Both the position numbers and the translations under genes were made by a program. A model generated the notes under the pieces. It was not told the DNA's origin. It searched no databases and saw only the letters and a list, made by a program, of their open reading frames with translations. Source: CAZXEJ01 sp964639895 (GTDB lineage: Bacteria > Desulfobacterota_D > UBA1144 > Nemesobacterales > JADFKM01). Taken from it: a stretch of 56,934 nucleotides of DNA. The stretch's first letter is position 1. Each line of letters opens with the position of its first letter. Positions 26,447 through 34,578 of this stretch are shown here, piece by piece. Location of the stretch: positions 1 through 56,934 of the forward strand of contig CAZXEJ010000010.1 of NCBI GenBank assembly GCA_964639895.1, read 5' to 3'.

Positions 26447-27397
26447 CTATAGCTTTTTTCCCCTTGTGCCGGGGGGCTCTTGCCCGAACAGTGCCAGGTA
26501 GGTCAATACCGGCCACGGCGACCCCATGGTCTCACTGTGCGTGAACGTTGCTCCAGGTGCCACGAAATCCACCTCCACGCCCTCTTCGACTAGCTTCAGA
26601 TACATGGATGCGGCCTCGCTGATCTCCCGCTCAAGCGTCTTTTGCGACGAGCCGGGGTCGAACTCCATCACCACCTTTCTCGATTCCTCTTCCTCCAGCT
26701 CCTTGAGGATGAGCTTTCCCGCGCGAGCCGAGACCTTCCAGTGGATGAGCTTCGGGTTGTCCCCGTAGGTGTACTCCCGTAGCGAGCGCAGCTCCGCACC
26801 CATCTCGCGGGATTCGGCCCCATGGGCGGCGCCCCCTTCGACTCCGGCCGGCGGAGGGAGTCGGTCCACCTCGACGAGCCGCGGATAGACTACTATGTCG
26901 CCCCGCGTCGGCTCGATGGGTAGGCGCTTCGTAAAGAAGCCGAATGGGAACCCGCTCTCCAGTACCAGCGGGGGCAAGGGGTTTCTGCCCCTGTGTTTGA
27001 ATACATATCCCACCGAGACGGCTGCCGAGCGGCTGGGCTCAAGGCGTACCATGTATGCGGTGTCGGTTCCCAGGCGGAGGGTTAGCGAGTAGGACGAGAA
27101 GAGCCGCTTGGTGTTACGCACGGTCACATGGAACCGGGCCGCCACGAGCGCGAACGGTCGCTCGGGGGGCCGCACGTCGACGGCGATGCCGGCCAGGTTG
27201 TTTCTAGCCATGAGCCCCGAGGCGGCCACCACACTGAGCATCATGCCGAATGTGAGGTAGAGGAGGTTGTTTCCGGTGTTGAGCGCCGACAGCCCCACGA
27301 ACAACGTGAGTGCGAGGAACAGGTACCCCTCACGCGTGGGCCGGGTCCGCGCCCATCTGCTGCTGCGGTATAGGGAAGGGGTGCGGCCATGTCCCAT
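26447..27397 (-). CDS. DUF58-domain membrane protein
   Basis: Encodes 316 residues. Two close hydrophobic segments (about 24-62; GYLFLALTLFVGLSALNTGN then LLYLTFGMMLSVVAASGL) form a hairpin, then a beta-rich domain leads to the DUF58 hallmark LREYTYGDNPKLIHWKVSAR (~218-237) and KLILKELEEEE. DUF58 proteins work with MoxR AAA ATPases and VWA proteins in assembly or stress systems. Here the gene follows rseP by 41 nt on the same strand and probably belongs to the uppS-dxr-rseP transcript. The only MoxR in the window is 10 kb away on the other strand. Confidence 0.9.
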   Translation of the reverse strand: MGHGRTPSLYRSSRWARTRPTREGYLFLALTLFVGLSALNTGNNLLYLTFGMMLSVVAASGLMARNNLAGIAVDVRPPERPFALVAARFHVTVRNTKRLFSSYSLTLRLGTDTAYMVRLEPSRSAAVSVGYVFKHRGRNPLPPLVLESGFPFGFFTKRLPIEPTRGDIVVYPRLVEVDRLPPPAGVEGGAAHGAESREMGAELRSLREYTYGDNPKLIHWKVSARAGKLILKELEEEESRKVVMEFDPGSSQKTLEREISEAASMYLKLVEEGVEVDFVAPGATFTHSETMGSPWPVLTYLALFGQEPPGTRGKKL

Positions 27398-27438
27398 GAG
27401 CTGTTCGGTGCCGTTCGCCGCCGGAGCAGGCGGCGCGG

Positions 27439-29025
27439 TTACTTTCTCATCAGCTCGGCCAGCTTGTCCACGAGGTCGAGCCTGGCCAGGTCGTTGTAGA
27501 CCGCAAGGAGCATTATGAATATGAGGAAAGCGAATCCCATGCGCTGGACCAGCTCAAGCGTCCTCATGCTCAGGGGACGCCTCCTTACGGCCTCGATCGC
27601 CAGGTAGACGACGTGCCCGCCGTCGAGGACGGGGATGGGAAAGAGGTTTATGACGGCGAGGTTGACGCTTATGAACGCCATGAACTGAAGCAGCGAAGCC
27701 AACCCTCCCCGGGCGGCCGCGCCGGAGAAGTCGGCTATGGCGATCGGGCCCGCTATGGTCTTGCCCGCCACGGAGAGCGAGATCTTCCCCGTGATCAGCT
27801 TGAGCAGGAACCCGATGAGCAGGACCGTTATGTCCCTTACCATTTTGGCCGCCGACTCGATACCCTCGACCACCGACCTTGCGAAGCCGTACTTCTTGAG
27901 CACCTCCTCCCTCTGCGGGGTTATTCCGATCGCTCCGCGGCCCGCCGCGTCGATGGGCCTCGGCGTCACAGGCACCTTGAGGACGGCACCCTCCCTCTCT
28001 ACGGTGAGCACGATTTCACGTCCGGCGTTGCGCCTTATTACGGAGGCCATCTCGTACCAGCTCGCCACGGCCACGCCGTTGACGGCCACTATCCTGTCGC
28101 CGGGACGGAGGCCGGCCTTCTCGGCCGGGGTTCCCCTCAACACACTCCCCACGCGGGCTTCGAGGGGCGGCGCTATGCCCAGTCCCTCCGTTACCGTCGG
28201 ATCGCGCGGTGATTCCACGACCAGCGTCCGCGTGCGACCCTCCTTCCTCACGGTTACTTCGAGTCTGGCCCCGGGATTTGCCCCCACCATCACGTTGACG
28301 TCGCGCCAGCTGCGGACCGGCGTTCCGTTTATGTCGACTATCTCCTGGCCGGGCTCGAAGCCCGCCTCGGCCGCAGGCGACCCCTCGGCGACCCATCCCA
28401 CTACGGGCGCCTCGTCCAGGTACTTGGGCACGTGTATGCCTATGAGGAAGACGAGGGGCATGACTACGAAGGGGAACAGCAGGTTCATGAACGGCCCCGC
28501 CAGCACCACGGCCAGCCGCGCCGGGATGGGCTTGCGCGAGAAGCTTCTCGGGTATTCACGTACGGCGTATATCAGTGCTCCGCCCAGATCGTCTAGCGAG
28601 AATTCGATCTCTACCCTGCGCCCGTCGCGCTCGACTACGAAGAGGTGCTTGTTTCTGCCCGTCTTCTCGAGGAGCTTCCTCAGCTCGGCCCATGACTCCA
28701 CCCCCGCCAGCTCGGTGCCGTCGACGGCCGTCACCTTGTCTCCAGGCCGCAAGCCCGCCTTCTCGGCCAGCGACCCTTCGGCCACCTCTTCCACTATAAG
28801 CCCCCATTCCCCTCCCTCGCCGGCCATCTTCACATATCCGCCCAGGGGGAGGAGCGATACGGCGTATTCGGTCTCCCCTCTGCGGAAGCCGAGCAGCCTC
28901 CGGCCGAATCCGAGAGAAAACTTCTCGACCCTTATGCCGGCCAGCTTGGCAACGAAGAAGTGGCCGAACTCGTGGACGAAGATAAGTATGGCTATGACGA
29001 AGAGGAACGCTGCGACTGTGTTCAT
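27439..29025 (-). CDS. rseP: RseP-type site-2 protease with three PDZ domains
   Basis: Encodes 528 residues. HEFGH (18-22) is the zinc-binding HExxH, GPFMNLL (177-183) is the second-segment motif, and NLFPIPVLDGGH (460-471) supplies the third zinc ligand (LDG). E. coli RseP has two PDZ domains, both after segment 2. Here PDZ-like blocks occur at ~73-145 (GLRPGDKVTAVDGTEL), ~207-270 (GFEPGQEIVDINGTPV) and ~290-350 (GLRPGDRIVAVNGVAV), so one precedes segment 2. RseP cleaves anti-sigma factors and signal peptides within the membrane. The start at 29025 overlaps the dxr stop (ATGA), with GGGAG upstream. Longer N-terminal extension is rejected because it would overlap dxr. Confidence 0.95.
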   Translation of the reverse strand: MNTVAAFLFVIAILIFVHEFGHFFVAKLAGIRVEKFSLGFGRRLLGFRRGETEYAVSLLPLGGYVKMAGEGGEWGLIVEEVAEGSLAEKAGLRPGDKVTAVDGTELAGVESWAELRKLLEKTGRNKHLFVVERDGRRVEIEFSLDDLGGALIYAVREYPRSFSRKPIPARLAVVLAGPFMNLLFPFVVMPLVFLIGIHVPKYLDEAPVVGWVAEGSPAAEAGFEPGQEIVDINGTPVRSWRDVNVMVGANPGARLEVTVRKEGRTRTLVVESPRDPTVTEGLGIAPPLEARVGSVLRGTPAEKAGLRPGDRIVAVNGVAVASWYEMASVIRRNAGREIVLTVEREGAVLKVPVTPRPIDAAGRGAIGITPQREEVLKKYGFARSVVEGIESAAKMVRDITVLLIGFLLKLITGKISLSVAGKTIAGPIAIADFSGAAARGGLASLLQFMAFISVNLAVINLFPIPVLDGGHVVYLAIEAVRRRPLSMRTLELVQRMGFAFLIFIMLLAVYNDLARLDLVDKLAELMRK

Positions 29026-30212
29026 CGTGCTCCCTCGAGGGGCGGCCCCTGTGCGGGCTGCAGCCGTTCTATCGCTGCGGCTGCCTGGCGCCGTGCCCAC
29101 CGGTCGGCATCCTCGATTTCCTCAAGTGATGTGGCGCGGCTCGGAGTGTGGAGTGCCATCACCTGCTCTATCACGGGCACGATCTGGTTGAACCGTATCC
29201 GCCGCGCCAGGAACGCCCGGACGGCCGTCTCGTTGGCGGCATTCAGCACGGCCGGCATCGTCCCGCCGGTGTCGAGCGCCTCGTAGCAGAGTCCTATCGA
29301 GGGGAACCTTGCTAGGTCGGGCTCTTCGAACGTGAGGCCGCTGAGGTCGCCGGGGGCACATGGGGCGGTCTCGAGCGGCAGGCGGTCGGGAAAGCTCAGA
29401 GCATAGGCGATGGGGATCTTCATGTCGGGCCTGCTGAGCTGGGCCGCGAACGAGCCGTCCACGTACTCGACCATGGCGTGGACGATGCTCTGCGGGTGTA
29501 TCCAGATCGAGATCCTATCGGCCGGTATGCCGAACAGCCACCGTGCCTCTATCACCTCGAACCCCTTGTTCATTAGTGTGGCCGAATCGATCGTTATCTT
29601 CTCGCCCATCTTCCACGTCGGGTGGTCGAGGGCTTCGTCTACGCTCACCTCGTCCATTCTATCCTGGGGGACGTTCCTCAGGGGCCCGCCCGAGGCGGTG
29701 AGTATGATCCTTCGTATGTAGTCTCTGTCGCGCTCGCTGATGAGCTGGTAAAGGGCGCTGTGCTCGCTGTCGACGGGAATAATGGCGGCCCCGCTGCGGG
29801 CGGCCTCCGTGGTTACCAGCTCGCCCGCCGTAACGAGCACCTCTTTGTTGGCCAGCGCAACGGTGCGGCCCTCTTCTATAGCCCGGAGCGTGGGCCTGAG
29901 ACCGGCCGCCCCGACCATGGCCGATACCACCGTATCGGCCTCGGGGTGGGTGGCTACCTCCTCGGCTCCCTCGACGCCGTGCACCACGCGCGGCCCGCCG
30001 ATGCCCAGTGCGGCTCTTAAGGCCTCTGCGTCGCGCGCGTCGGCCACCGAGACCAGTTCGGGCCCAAAACGTGCTATCTGCTCTCTAAGAAGCGGGACGT
30101 TCGATCCGGCCGCAAGCGCCGTCACGGTGAATCTGTCGGGGAACCGCTCCACGACCTCCAGGGTCTGTCGGCCGATGGAGCCCGTCGAGCCCAAGAGCGC
30201 TATCCTTCTCAC
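29022..30212 (-). CDS. dxr: 1-deoxy-D-xylulose-5-phosphate reductoisomerase
   Basis: Encodes 396 residues from the GTG at 30212. The N-terminal NADPH loop is LLGSTGSIGRQTLEVV, the metal and substrate site is VDSEHSALYQL, and TASGGPLRN plus HPTWKMGEKITIDSATLMNKG are DXR signatures. It converts DXP to MEP, the committed step of non-mevalonate isoprenoid synthesis. The GTG overlaps the uppS stop by 4 nt (GTGA), and its own stop overlaps rseP by 4 nt (ATGA), so the three are tightly coupled. cdsA, often found between uppS and dxr, is absent here. Confidence 0.97.
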   Translation of the reverse strand: MRRIALLGSTGSIGRQTLEVVERFPDRFTVTALAAGSNVPLLREQIARFGPELVSVADARDAEALRAALGIGGPRVVHGVEGAEEVATHPEADTVVSAMVGAAGLRPTLRAIEEGRTVALANKEVLVTAGELVTTEAARSGAAIIPVDSEHSALYQLISERDRDYIRRIILTASGGPLRNVPQDRMDEVSVDEALDHPTWKMGEKITIDSATLMNKGFEVIEARWLFGIPADRISIWIHPQSIVHAMVEYVDGSFAAQLSRPDMKIPIAYALSFPDRLPLETAPCAPGDLSGLTFEEPDLARFPSIGLCYEALDTGGTMPAVLNAANETAVRAFLARRIRFNQIVPVIEQVMALHTPSRATSLEEIEDADRWARRQAAAAIERLQPAQGPPLEGAR

Positions 30213-30964
30213 ACGGTCTTCCTTTTCCTGATTTGTTCGCTGGTGAGGCCGAACCTCCTCTCCCTGCTCTGGTAGTGGAGGAGAGCCTTGACGAGGTGGC
30301 GCCTCCTGAAATCGGGCCACAGCGCGCTGGTGACGTACAGCTCGGCATATGCGGACTGCCACAGCATGAAGTTCGATATCCTCATCTCGCCGCTTGTACG
30401 GATGATGAGGTCCAGATCGGGCAGGTCGTGCGTATAGAGATAGTTCGCAAACCTCCTCTCGTCCAGCTCAGCGGGATCCACCCCGTCTGCCAGCGCCCGT
30501 CGGGCGGCGTCCACTATCTCTTCCCTGCCGCCGTAGCTGAGGGCCAGCGTGAGCACCATGTCCTTCGATCGCCTCGTCTCGGCCATCAGGTCGTAGAGCG
30601 CGGCGCGCACATCCCGCGGCAGCTCGTCGAGCCTGCCGATGGCGTTGAGCCGGATGCCGTTCTCGGTGAGCATATCCCCTTCGGCGTAGATGTACTCCTT
30701 GAGCAGCTCCATAAGTGCCCTGACCTCGCTCTCGGGACGCTGCCAGTTCTGTATGCTGAAGGCAAACAGCGTGAGCGCCTCTATACCCAGGTCTCTTGCG
30801 GCCTTGACGACCGCCTTGGCCGCCTTCATCCCTTCGCGGTGACCGCTTATTCTGTCCAGGCCCTTTCGACACGCCCACCTGCCGTTGCCGTCCATGATGA
30901 TACCCACGTGGCGGGGCAACTTGCTTCTGACGAGCATGTCCTCGAGCTTGCTCTTTCTGGGCAT
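30209..30964 (-). CDS. uppS: Undecaprenyl (polyprenyl) diphosphate synthase
   Basis: Encodes 251 residues. HVGIIMDGNGRWACRKG (catalytic Asp25), GHREGMKAAKAVV and the C-terminal DLDLIIRTSGEMRISNFMLWQSAYAEL pieces define cis-prenyltransferase. It builds the C55 lipid carrier for peptidoglycan and O-antigen from IPP and FPP. The next gene, dxr, supplies its IPP through the MEP pathway. The start has no Shine-Dalgarno; a TATAAT lies only 8 nt before the ATG, so the message is probably leaderless or nearly so. Confidence 0.97.
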   Translation of the reverse strand: MPRKSKLEDMLVRSKLPRHVGIIMDGNGRWACRKGLDRISGHREGMKAAKAVVKAARDLGIEALTLFAFSIQNWQRPESEVRALMELLKEYIYAEGDMLTENGIRLNAIGRLDELPRDVRAALYDLMAETRRSKDMVLTLALSYGGREEIVDAARRALADGVDPAELDERRFANYLYTHDLPDLDLIIRTSGEMRISNFMLWQSAYAELYVTSALWPDFRRRHLVKALLHYQSRERRFGLTSEQIRKRKTV

Positions 30965-30972
30965 GAAAAAAT

Positions 30973-30978
30973 ATTATA
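30973..30978 (-). promoter_or_regulatory. -10 box immediately upstream of uppS
   Basis: Minus-strand TATAAT is followed by ATTTTTTC and then the ATG, an 8-nt gap, so transcription should begin at or one base before the start codon. The -35 (CTTTCC region) is weak. Confidence 0.55.
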
Positions 30979-31011
30979 TCATTTATCCACCGCCGGGAAA
31001 GGAACCCCGCG

Positions 31012-31278
31012 CTAGCGGCCCCGGCGGCGTCGGCCGGCCAGGACGGCCACGGGGACAGCGACGGCCACGGTCAGCACAACGATGGCGGCGAGCACCACGA
31101 CGAGCAGGGGATAGCAGACCAGCGCCGCCATCCACAGCAGCGCGGCTCCGAAAGGCGAGAGGGCGCGGCCCTTCTTGACGACCATGGCGTTGAAGTTGTG
31201 GAGCAGGCGCCGAGCGAGCTCCCGCACCAAGACGTCTACGCGGCCCGCCTCGGCGTTCTCCATTGCCGTTCCATCCAT
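31012..31278 (-). CDS. Small membrane protein, unknown
   Basis: Encodes 88 residues. A soluble amphipathic N-terminus (VDVLVRELARRLLHNFNAMVV) is followed by a hydrophobic hairpin (~47-82; two helices rich in Val, Leu and Ala) and a basic end (GRRRRGR). GGAGGTG lies ~12 nt before the ATG, and a second in-frame ATG (MENAEAG) is five codons in. It sits 47 nt upstream of uppS on the same strand. Family not recognised. Confidence 0.55.
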   Translation of the reverse strand: MDGTAMENAEAGRVDVLVRELARRLLHNFNAMVVKKGRALSPFGAALLWMAALVCYPLLVVVLAAIVVLTVAVAVPVAVLAGRRRRGR

Positions 31279-31365
31279 CTTCCGCTCGCACCTCCGCTCT
31301 CGGTACTTCCCGGGGTGGGCGCCTTCCAGTGAAAAGCTATCACGATACGCTGCATGTTACAAATC

Positions 31366-31393
31366 TTGAATTTTTTTCCCTACTGGTTAGAAT
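31366..31393 (+). promoter_or_regulatory. ccr promoter
   Basis: TTGAAT (31366-31371), a 16-bp spacer and TAGAAT (31388-31393) lie in a markedly AT-rich patch. The ~70-nt leader contains a TTCAC...GTGAA inverted repeat (31436-31440 and 31451-31455) just before the AGGGGG ribosome site, a possible control hairpin. Confidence 0.5.
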
Positions 31394-31467
31394 TACCGAC
31401 CATCCGCACAAGTCTGGCGGCGAGCTAGAACATTATTCACGATCATATTTGTGAAGGGGGTAACGTT

Positions 31468-32910
31468 ATGTCGAAGAACGACAAGCCGGGTGCTGATGGG
31501 AAAGGACGGCAGGATGAGACCGTCAGGAAGGGAGACGAAATAGTGACCAAAACCGAAAACGACGAAGTAATAGACGAAGCCCCTGGCGTGGCCGTGAAGG
31601 CCACGATCGACATGGAGGACCTGGCCTATGAGGGGAGGCGTGTCACCGAGGAGGGTCCCATGCCGCTCGGCGTGGTCCCCGACCTGAATGTACTGCCCAA
31701 GAACATGAGGGCTTGGGTCATAAGAAAGGACCGTCACGGCGAGCCTCTCAAGTCCTTCAAGGAAGAGATCATGCCCGTTCCCGAGCCGGGGCCGAACGAG
31801 GTGCTCGTGCTCGTCATGGCAGCCGGCATCAACTACAACGGAGTCTGGGCCGGCCTCGGCGAGCCTGTCTCGGTGCTTGACGTGCACAAGAAGGACTATC
31901 ACATCGCAGGCAGCGATGCCGCCGGCATAGTGTGGCGGGTCGGCTCCAACGTAAAGAGCTGGAAGCCCGGCGACGAGGTGATCCTCCATTGCAACGTGGA
32001 ATCCGAGACCCACTCGACCAGGACCGAGACACCGTACGACTTCATAAGCTACGACCCCATGGCCAGCCGCGGCCAGAAGATATGGGGATACGAGACACCG
32101 AACGGCTCGTTCGCGCAGTTCACCGTGGTGCAGGCGCAACAGGTGCTGAGGAAGCCCGAACATCTGACCTGGGAAGAGGCCGCCTCCTACGGCCTTTGCT
32201 ACTTCACGGCCTATCGTATGCTCATGACCCAGGCTCAACTGAGCCCGAGCGAGATAGTGCTCGTCTGGGGCGGTGGAGGAGGCCTCGGCGTGTTCGCCAT
32301 CCAGTTGTGCAAGATGGTGGGTGCCGACGCCATAGCCGTGGTGTCCTCCGAGGAGAAGGCCGAACTCTGCATGGAGCTCGGCGCTCGGGGGGTAATAAAC
32401 AGGAAGGATTTCCCCAACCTGATGTTCTCCCACAACGAGACGCCTGAGCAGACCAAGCTGCGCTTCGAGGACATGAAGCGGTTCGGCCGCAAGATATGGG
32501 AGGTGCTCGGCGAGCGGCGCAACCCGAACATCGTCTTCGAACACGTGGGCGAGGCCACGTTCCCGACGAGCGTCTTCGTCTGCAGCCGCTTCGGACGGAT
32601 AGTGATCTGCGCGGCCACGACCGGCTACAACCTGCAGTTCGACGTACGCCACCTGTGGATGCACCAGAAGCGTATCATAGGGTCCCACTTCGCCAACGCC
32701 CTGGAGTGCCTGAGGGCGAACGAACTGGTTTGCAAGGGACTGATTAAGCCCGTTCTCTCGGAGACCTATTCGTATGAGGATCTGCCGCTGGCGCACCAGA
32801 ACATGTACGAGAACAAGCACAAGGGCAAGATGGCCGTACTCATCCAGGCTCCGAAGACGGGTCTCAAGAACACTTACGAGGTGAAAAAGGCCGTGCCGGC
32901 CAGGGCCTGA
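31468..32910 (+). CDS. ccr: Crotonyl-CoA carboxylase/reductase
   Basis: Encodes 480 residues of the zinc-free MDR family. A charged ~50-residue N-terminal extension precedes the CCR core. The core has AAGINYNGVW, HIAGSDAAGIVWRVG, IWGYETPNGSFAQF, LTWEEAASYGLCYFTAYRM, the NADPH loop VWGGGGGLGVFAIQL, NPNIVFEHVGEATFPTSVFV and KRIIGSHFAN. The Asn of GINYN, the GYET loop and the His of GSHFA correspond to CO2-pocket residues of CCR, so reductive carboxylation of crotonyl-CoA to ethylmalonyl-CoA is likely. This is the marker enzyme of the ethylmalonyl-CoA route or of extender-unit supply. AGGGGG precedes the ATG. It is monocistronic, and no mutase or epimerase genes adjoin. Confidence 0.93.
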   Translation: MSKNDKPGADGKGRQDETVRKGDEIVTKTENDEVIDEAPGVAVKATIDMEDLAYEGRRVTEEGPMPLGVVPDLNVLPKNMRAWVIRKDRHGEPLKSFKEEIMPVPEPGPNEVLVLVMAAGINYNGVWAGLGEPVSVLDVHKKDYHIAGSDAAGIVWRVGSNVKSWKPGDEVILHCNVESETHSTRTETPYDFISYDPMASRGQKIWGYETPNGSFAQFTVVQAQQVLRKPEHLTWEEAASYGLCYFTAYRMLMTQAQLSPSEIVLVWGGGGGLGVFAIQLCKMVGADAIAVVSSEEKAELCMELGARGVINRKDFPNLMFSHNETPEQTKLRFEDMKRFGRKIWEVLGERRNPNIVFEHVGEATFPTSVFVCSRFGRIVICAATTGYNLQFDVRHLWMHQKRIIGSHFANALECLRANELVCKGLIKPVLSETYSYEDLPLAHQNMYENKHKGKMAVLIQAPKTGLKNTYEVKKAVPARA

Positions 32911-32942
32911 GCCCGAACGGCCCCACGTCCGAGACTACAGCT

Positions 32943-32974
32943 CTCCCGCGCGGCCTTGGCGGCCCGCGCGGGAG
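32943..32974. terminator. Strong GC hairpin after ccr
   Basis: CTCCCGCGCGG and CCGCGCGGGAG pair perfectly over 11 bp around a 10-nt loop that can pair further. It lies 33 nt past the ccr stop and between convergent genes, so it may serve both directions. No T-run follows. Confidence 0.55.
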
Positions 32975-33151
32975 GGACGAGGCCGGTTAGGGGTTGTCAA
33001 GGTGCGACGGTCTGCGGGACTCGCAGCGGTCGGCCGAGGGAAAGGACTTTACCTCGCCGCAGGCGGGCCCTCTACCGTTGGAGAGAGGCCCCCGAAGGGT
33101 ACCCCGCCCCCTCTCGCGGTATCGACGCGGGGCGTTTCTCAGCGTTGCGGT

Positions 33152-33700
33152 TCAAGATCCTTCGGCGTGGAACGAAGGCTGCCAGAACTGGAGTTCCACC
33201 TCTTTTCCCCCCTCGCGCTTTCCGAATGCGAGCAGTGTGTCTTCGAGCTCCCAGAGCGCGGTCTCACCCCGTTCGTCCAACCGGGGGTCGCCGTGCAGCT
33301 CTACGAGGCGTGAGAAAAGTCGGTTGTACCTCTCGGGGGGGGCATCCAGCAGGTAGACGTCCATCCTCACCAGCGCCCCTTCGGGGGGCTCGTCCAGGAA
33401 GTAGAAGCTGAGGAACGTTTCGCCCTCTTCGCTGCGGCTCGTGAAGCCCAGCGCCGTCGTCTCGCCCACGCGTTCCGTCATCACGTAGTTCGAGCGGCCG
33501 AACTCTCGCATCACTTCGTCGATCATCATGCCCCAGCGCACGCGTCGCCGGAGTGCGAAGACAGACTCGTAGAGGCGCGCCGCCTCTTCCCTTTCGCGCC
33601 TGTTGCGCCGGTCTATCCAGAGGACGGCTGCGATCGCTATGAGGAACGCCGCACCCAATAGCAAGTAGTTCAACGGTACCTCACCCCGCCTCGGACTCAT
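33152..33700 (-). CDS. Membrane-anchored protein with BamE/SmpA-like pattern
   Basis: Encodes up to 182 residues. A single N-terminal membrane segment (NYLLLGAAFLIAIAAVLWI, ~11-29) leads to a basic/acidic stalk and a domain beginning RVRWGMMIDEVMREFGRSN. That pattern (start of a helix after G-M, then a beta strand and YFLDEPP) recalls the BamE/SmpA fold, but I cannot confirm it. It overlaps the end of the hydrolase gene by 20 nt. A TTG start at 33673 with GAGG upstream would remove this overlap and still keep the anchor. It is the last gene of the block. Confidence 0.6.
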   Translation of the reverse strand: MSPRRGEVPLNYLLLGAAFLIAIAAVLWIDRRNRREREEAARLYESVFALRRRVRWGMMIDEVMREFGRSNYVMTERVGETTALGFTSRSEEGETFLSFYFLDEPPEGALVRMDVYLLDAPPERYNRLFSRLVELHGDPRLDERGETALWELEDTLLAFGKREGGKEVELQFWQPSFHAEGS

Positions 33701-34505
33701 CTCCGGCCGCAGCCCCGCCGCTCGCCTCGAGGAACCTTATGACGACGTCGTTGAACTCGTCGGGTTTCTCTATTATGGGCACGTGGGCCGCGCCACCTAC
33801 AATATGGAGCTCGGAGCCGGCGATTGCGTCGTGGAGGGCGTGGGCGTGGCGCGGTGGTATGAGGATGTCCTCTTCGCCGTGCACGATCAGTGTGGGGCGG
33901 GATATCTCGCCCACCCTCGCCGAGGCGTCGAACCCCATGCAGCCTTCGGCCAGCCGTACTACGGCCTCGGGCTCGTTGCGCTCGATAGAGAGCTTCTTCA
34001 TCAAGGCTATCTGTTCCCTGTTTTCGGCCACGTATCGATCCGAGAACAGCACCGGCAACGCGACATCGAACAGTAGCGGCACTCCGCCCGCACGGCACAC
34101 CTTGATCCATGCTTCGAGCATCAGTCTCAGAAGGGGGGTTATACGGCAGGTCGTATCGACCAGCACCAGCCGGTCCACCCTCTCCGGGTACTCGAGTGCA
34201 AACCTTATTGCTATCATCCCGCCGTTGGAAAGTCCCACCAGGTGGGCCTTCTCTATCCCCAGTGCGTCGAGCAGGCCGAGGAGGTCGCGCGCGTGGATGG
34301 AATGGGTGTAGGCACCGGATGGCTTGTCCGAGCGCCCCTGACCTCGGCAATCGTAGCGCAGGAGGCGGAACCTACGCGCGAAGTCGGATACCTGCAGGTG
34401 CCAGCCGTTGAGGTCCATCGTAAGGCCGTTTATGAATACCACGTCCTCCCCCGTACCCTCCTGCTCGTAGTTGAGCGTGATGTCGTTTGTCTCGACGGTG
34501 GGCAT
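33681..34505 (-). CDS. Alpha/beta-fold hydrolase
   Basis: Encodes 274 residues. The oxyanion strand FINGLTMDLNGW, the nucleophile elbow GLSNGGM (Ser), the acid GEEDILIPP (Asp) and the His in GGAAHVPIIEKP form a complete catalytic triad. The layout resembles 3-oxoadipate enol-lactonase (PcaD) and related esterases; the substrate is not determinable. MPTVETNDITLNYE is chosen as the start, with AGGAGG 14 nt upstream, because the longer frame begins in Pro/Arg-rich non-coding-like sequence. It sits between the HAD phosphatase (73-nt gap) and the BamE-like gene (overlap). Confidence 0.9.
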   Translation of the reverse strand: MPTVETNDITLNYEQEGTGEDVVFINGLTMDLNGWHLQVSDFARRFRLLRYDCRGQGRSDKPSGAYTHSIHARDLLGLLDALGIEKAHLVGLSNGGMIAIRFALEYPERVDRLVLVDTTCRITPLLRLMLEAWIKVCRAGGVPLLFDVALPVLFSDRYVAENREQIALMKKLSIERNEPEAVVRLAEGCMGFDASARVGEISRPTLIVHGEEDILIPPRHAHALHDAIAGSELHIVGGAAHVPIIEKPDEFNDVVIRFLEASGGAAAGDESEAG

Positions 34506-34578
34506 GGCAGGTTGTTTCCTCCTTTTGCCTCGGTCTATGTGGTCGGCCCCCCCTGGGGGCTGCGCACGGCGGCCGCCC

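Noticed and set aside
33001..33120. GGACTTTACCTC-containing structured patch considered as RNase P RNA
   Set aside because: The conserved P RNA blocks are not present and the region overlaps the 3' side of a coding block.
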